Part shown: piece after piece, positions 61,089 through 64,000 of the stretch | Layout of the letters: every line of letters starts with the position of its first letter | Numbering within the stretch: the stretch's first letter is position 1 | Source of the DNA: Franzmannia qiaohouensis | GTDB taxonomy: Bacteria > Pseudomonadota > Gammaproteobacteria > Pseudomonadales > Halomonadaceae | Assembly (NCBI RefSeq): GCF_031451695.1 | Contig: NZ_JARWAM010000013.1 | Span: 1 to 64,000 of the forward strand | Direction of reading: 5' to 3' | Length of the DNA stretch: 64,000 nt | Translations under genes and position numbers: made by a program | Notes under the pieces: generated by a model | What the model saw: only the letters and a program-made list of their open reading frames with translations | What the model was told of the DNA's origin: nothing | The model's database searches: none

Positions 61089-62012
61089 TCAGGCCCGGCG
61101 CGATAGCCCCAAAACCACGATCCCCCCCAGCACGATGGCCCCGCCCAGCAGTTGGGTCGGGCCGAGCATCTGCCCCAGCACCAGGTACCCCAGTACCAGC
61201 GAGGCGACCGGCTCGATGTTCATCACCGGGGCATTGCGCGCCATGTTCAGCCGCGGTAACGACACGAACAGCATCGAGAAGCCGATGCCGTAGAGCAGTG
61301 CCAGCGCTGTCAGGCCGCTCCAGCCGCTGGCCGTGGCGGGCAGCGCAAGGCCGCCGGGCACCAGCCCGGCCACGCCGGCAACCAGCATGCTGAGCAGCAC
61401 CACGCCCATGGTCAGGAAGGTCCTCAGGGTATTGCTGACCCGCGCCAGGCGCCGGTCGGTGATCCACAGCGCGCAGGAGAACACCGCCGCCGCACCGATG
61501 CCGAAGGCCACCCCGGATACCCAGTCGTCGCCCATCTGCGCCGGGTCGGCGAGCCAGGTGGGCACGTCGAGCACCACCACCAGGCCGACCAGGATGACCG
61601 CCATGATCAGGGTCGCGCGCAGCGTCGGGCGGGCGCCGCCCAGCGCCCAGGTCAGCAGCGCCAGCAGGATCGGAAAGGTGTTCATCAGCAGCAGCGCCAC
61701 CGCCACCGGCAGTCGCGCCACCGCCGAATAGAGAAACAGGCTCTGCAGGGTGATCAACAGCCCTACGCCAAGCTGCCAGGGCCAGCTGCCGGCGGGCAGC
61801 GTCAGCGGCCTGCGCTTTAGCACCAGCAGCGTGCCGAGCACCAGCAGCGCCAGGCCCGAGCGCGCCATGATCGCCAGCAGCAGCCCGGTGCCGTCGTCGA
61901 AGGCCAGCCGCGCGGCCACATGGTTGGCGGCGAACAGACATGCCACACTCAGCAGCAGGACGATGGCCAGATGGCGGGGCAGCGGCGCGGGGGACAGGGC
62001 AGGCGGTGTCAT
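61089..62012 (-). CDS. DMT-superfamily (EamA) transporter
   Basis: A 307-residue inner-membrane protein with two EamA repeats and ten predicted segments (LAIVLLLSVACLFAANHVAARL, VALLLMNTFPILLALLTWAL, and PVMNIEPVASLVLGYLVLG). The ATG at 62012 is preferred over the in-frame TTG at 62024, which has no ribosome site. Export substrate unknown. A MITE-like element ends just downstream (7 bases past its stop). Confidence 0.86.
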   Translation of the reverse strand: MTPPALSPAPLPRHLAIVLLLSVACLFAANHVAARLAFDDGTGLLLAIMARSGLALLVLGTLLVLKRRPLTLPAGSWPWQLGVGLLITLQSLFLYSAVARLPVAVALLLMNTFPILLALLTWALGGARPTLRATLIMAVILVGLVVVLDVPTWLADPAQMGDDWVSGVAFGIGAAAVFSCALWITDRRLARVSNTLRTFLTMGVVLLSMLVAGVAGLVPGGLALPATASGWSGLTALALLYGIGFSMLFVSLPRLNMARNAPVMNIEPVASLVLGYLVLGQMLGPTQLLGGAIVLGGIVVLGLSRRA

Positions 62013-62177
62013 CCAGGGATCCAATCGATAGCAGGCTAATCCAAGTGGCCATCAGAGCATAAATCCCACTGCAAACCCAGCGCTGTGGGGCCAAGTTTGC
62101 TGCCATTGATTCAGCCGACAGCGCAAAATGTTATACTAAGGTCTAATCATTCCGTTCGATACGCTACAGGTCGCGCC

Positions 62178-63353
62178 ATGCAAGCCCCCGTTCTGGTCAT
62201 CAACTGCGGTTCCTCCTCCATCAAGTACGCGCTGATCCCCGCCGACGATGCGCCGCGCCTGGAGGGCATCGCCGAGCGACTGGGCAGCCAGGAGGCACGC
62301 CTCAAGGCCAAGGATGCCCGGGGCGAGGCGCACGAGGTGGCGCTGCCGGGCGCCGACCACGCCACTGCCCTGGCGGCGATCTTCGCTCGCCTCGACGGCC
62401 ACACCCCGCTGGCCGTGGGCCATCGCATCGTCCACGGCGGCGAGCACTTTACCCGCGCCTCGCGGCTCGACGACGAGGTCATCGCCGCAGTGGAGGCAAC
62501 CTCGGCACTGGCGCCGCTGCACAACCCAGCCAACCTGGCCGGCATCGCGGCGGCCCGGGAGCTCTACCCCGAGCTGCCCCAGGTCGGCGTCTTCGATACC
62601 GCCTTTCACCAGAGCCTGCCGGCCCACGCCTACCGCTACGCGCTGCCGGCGGCGCTATACCGCGACCACGGCATCCGCCGCTACGGCTTTCACGGCACCA
62701 GCCACGCCTACGTCAGCCAGCGCGCCGACGCCCTGGCTGGCGGCAACGATCACGGCTGGCTGACCGCCCACCTCGGCAACGGCTGTTCCACCTGCGCGGT
62801 ATGGCAGGGCCAGAGCCGCGACACCAGCATGGGACTGACGCCGCTGGAGGGCGTGGTGATGGGTACCCGCAGCGGCGATGTCGACCCCGGGCTGCACGCA
62901 CACCTGCATCGCCAGTTGGGCTGGTCGCTGGACGAGATCGACGCCATGCTCAATCAGCGCAGCGGCCTCAAGGGGCTATCGGAGCTGACCAACGACATGC
63001 GCGAGCTGGAAGCCGCCGCCGAGCGCGGCCACGCTGGGGCCAGCCTGGCGCTGGAGGTGTTCTGCTACCGCATCGCCAAGTCGCTGGCGGCGCTCTCCTG
63101 CGCGCTGCCAACGCTGAGCGGACTGATCTTCACCGGCGGCATCGGCGAGAATTCGCCCCGCGTGCGCGCCAAGGTGATCGCCGCCCTGCCCCACTTCGGC
63201 CTGCACCTGGATGACGCCGCCAACCAGGCCACCCTGCGCGGCCGCGAAGGCCGCATCGACGCTGGCGACGGCCCTCAGCTGTGGGTGATCCCCACCGACG
63301 AGGAGGGCCAGATCGCCAATGAGACCCGCCAACTGCTGGAGCGCCAGGCATGA
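62178..63353 (+). CDS. ackA: Acetate kinase
   Basis: A 391-residue acetokinase that interconverts acetate and acetyl phosphate with ATP. Diagnostic blocks are VLVINCGSSSIKYAL at the N-terminus, RYGFHGTSHAYVS, HLGNGCSTCAVWQG, GVVMGTRSGDVDPG and FTGGIGENSPRVR. ATG 62178 begins the family sequence; the upstream frame is non-coding. The pta gene overlaps its stop (ATGA), the normal ackA-pta arrangement. Confidence 0.96.
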   Translation: MQAPVLVINCGSSSIKYALIPADDAPRLEGIAERLGSQEARLKAKDARGEAHEVALPGADHATALAAIFARLDGHTPLAVGHRIVHGGEHFTRASRLDDEVIAAVEATSALAPLHNPANLAGIAAARELYPELPQVGVFDTAFHQSLPAHAYRYALPAALYRDHGIRRYGFHGTSHAYVSQRADALAGGNDHGWLTAHLGNGCSTCAVWQGQSRDTSMGLTPLEGVVMGTRSGDVDPGLHAHLHRQLGWSLDEIDAMLNQRSGLKGLSELTNDMRELEAAAERGHAGASLALEVFCYRIAKSLAALSCALPTLSGLIFTGGIGENSPRVRAKVIAALPHFGLHLDDAANQATLRGREGRIDAGDGPQLWVIPTDEEGQIANETRQLLERQA

Positions 63354-64000
63354 CGCCGCTTCCCGACAACCGTCAGGTCCAGACCCTGCTGATGGTGCCC
63401 ACCTCGGTGGGCGCCGGCCTCACCTCGGCCTGTCTGGGGCTGATCCAGGCGCTGGACTTCATCGGCATGAAGGCCGGCTTCCTCAAGCCGTTCATGCAGC
63501 GCGAACTCAACGGCAGCGGCCCCGACCGCTCCAGTGCCCTGGTGGCCCGCGCCCTGGGGCGCACGCCGCCGGAGCCGATCACCCAGGAGCGCCTCGAACG
63601 CCTGCTGCGTGAGGACCAGCTCGACGAGCTGCTGGAATCGGTGATCGAACTGCACCAGCAGGCCGCCGGCATAGCCGATGCCACCCAGGACATCGTAGTG
63701 GTCGAAGGCCTGGTGCCCACCGAACACAGCACCTACGCCAACCAGCTCAACGCCCAGCTGGCCCACGCCCTCAACGCGCGCATCATCTTCGTCGGCAGCG
63801 GCGACCTGGCCGCGCCCCGCGAGCTGGCCGAGCAGCTCGACATGCACTCGCGTAGCTTCGGCGGGGTCAGCTCGACGCGTACCATGGGCTGCATCCTGAT
63901 GCGCATGAAGGGCCTGCCCGCGCCGCCGGCCAGCGAGCAGCCGATCGCCCCGGGCACCGCCAACGTGACCCTCGACGCCGGGCTGCTCGAGGAGCTGCGC
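63350..64000 (+). CDS. pta: Phosphate acetyltransferase, N-terminal part (cut by window edge)
   Basis: The first 217 residues of the long-form Pta, which converts acetyl-CoA and phosphate to acetyl phosphate. The visible part is the N-terminal P-loop-like regulatory domain (LLMVPTSVGAGLTSACLGLI, VVVEGLVPTEHSTYANQLNA). The C-terminal catalytic PTA_PTB domain lies outside the window. It overlaps the ackA stop by four bases. Confidence 0.94.
   Translation, partial: MTPLPDNRQVQTLLMVPTSVGAGLTSACLGLIQALDFIGMKAGFLKPFMQRELNGSGPDRSSALVARALGRTPPEPITQERLERLLREDQLDELLESVIELHQQAAGIADATQDIVVVEGLVPTEHSTYANQLNAQLAHALNARIIFVGSGDLAAPRELAEQLDMHSRSFGGVSSTRTMGCILMRMKGLPAPPASEQPIAPGTANVTLDAGLLEELR

Overview
The window is about 64 kb of GC-rich chromosomal DNA from a gammaproteobacterium, most likely a halophilic member of the Halomonadaceae (Halomonas-like). 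This placement is an inference from gene content: a BCCT osmolyte carrier, a TRAP-type malonate uptake operon, an osmoregulated periplasmic glucan locus, ackA-pta, an Mce/Mla lipid transporter, and the high GC at third codon positions. I see no tRNA, rRNA, CRISPR array, phage or intact insertion sequence. Because GC is high, many long antisense reading frames are open and have been ignored.

Left part (0-18.6 kb): the 3' end of transketolase, a LacI and a SorC regulator, a YdfG-type reductase, two NUDIX hydrolases, a 2-oxoglutarate oxygenase, a YtoQ protein, an LpxR/MipA outer-membrane pair, a zinc alcohol dehydrogenase, a WYL regulator with its glutathione transferase and a clear palindromic operator, argC, an EamA exporter, an SDR with a degenerate active site, and LysR/VOC and AraC/alcohol-dehydrogenase divergent pairs.

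Middle (18.7-33.7 kb): a periplasmic molybdenum hydroxylase operon (iorA-iorB-xdhC-mocA), a crotonase/3-hydroxyacyl-CoA dehydrogenase pair, an MFS permease, and a five-gene minus-strand run encoding an Mce-type lipid ABC transporter followed by a BCCT carrier. A methyltransferase, a DUF4870-like membrane protein and an LpxL-like acyltransferase follow.

Envelope region (33.7-49.8 kb): manC and a sulfatase-fold membrane enzyme, divergent from opgG-opgH-fkbM-creatininase, look like a glucan synthesis and decoration locus. Next comes the most interesting part of the window. A compact cluster at 42.4-49.8 kb combines GTP cyclohydrolase II, a RibD-type reductase, a flippase-like membrane protein, a methyltransferase, a GT4 glycosyltransferase, a 6-pyruvoyl-tetrahydropterin synthase homologue that has lost its catalytic residues, a BchC-like dehydrogenase and a CDP-alcohol phosphatidyltransferase. 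Together they suggest an undescribed pathway that builds a GTP-derived (pterin or pyrimidine), glycosylated, possibly lipid-linked envelope molecule.

Right part (49.8-64 kb): tenA and thiC, each under its own TPP riboswitch; a CsbD protein; a complete malonate operon (GntR regulator, TRAP transporter, malonyl-CoA decarboxylase, malonyl-CoA synthetase); a small outer-membrane barrel; an EamA exporter; and ackA followed by the start of pta.

Two families of non-coding repeats are visible. One is a MITE-like element with terminal inverted repeats (two copies, one flanked by a CTAA duplication). The other is a three-copy structured element of roughly 100 bp whose stems differ in sequence but remain paired. 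Two of its copies flank the 42.4-49.8 kb cluster.
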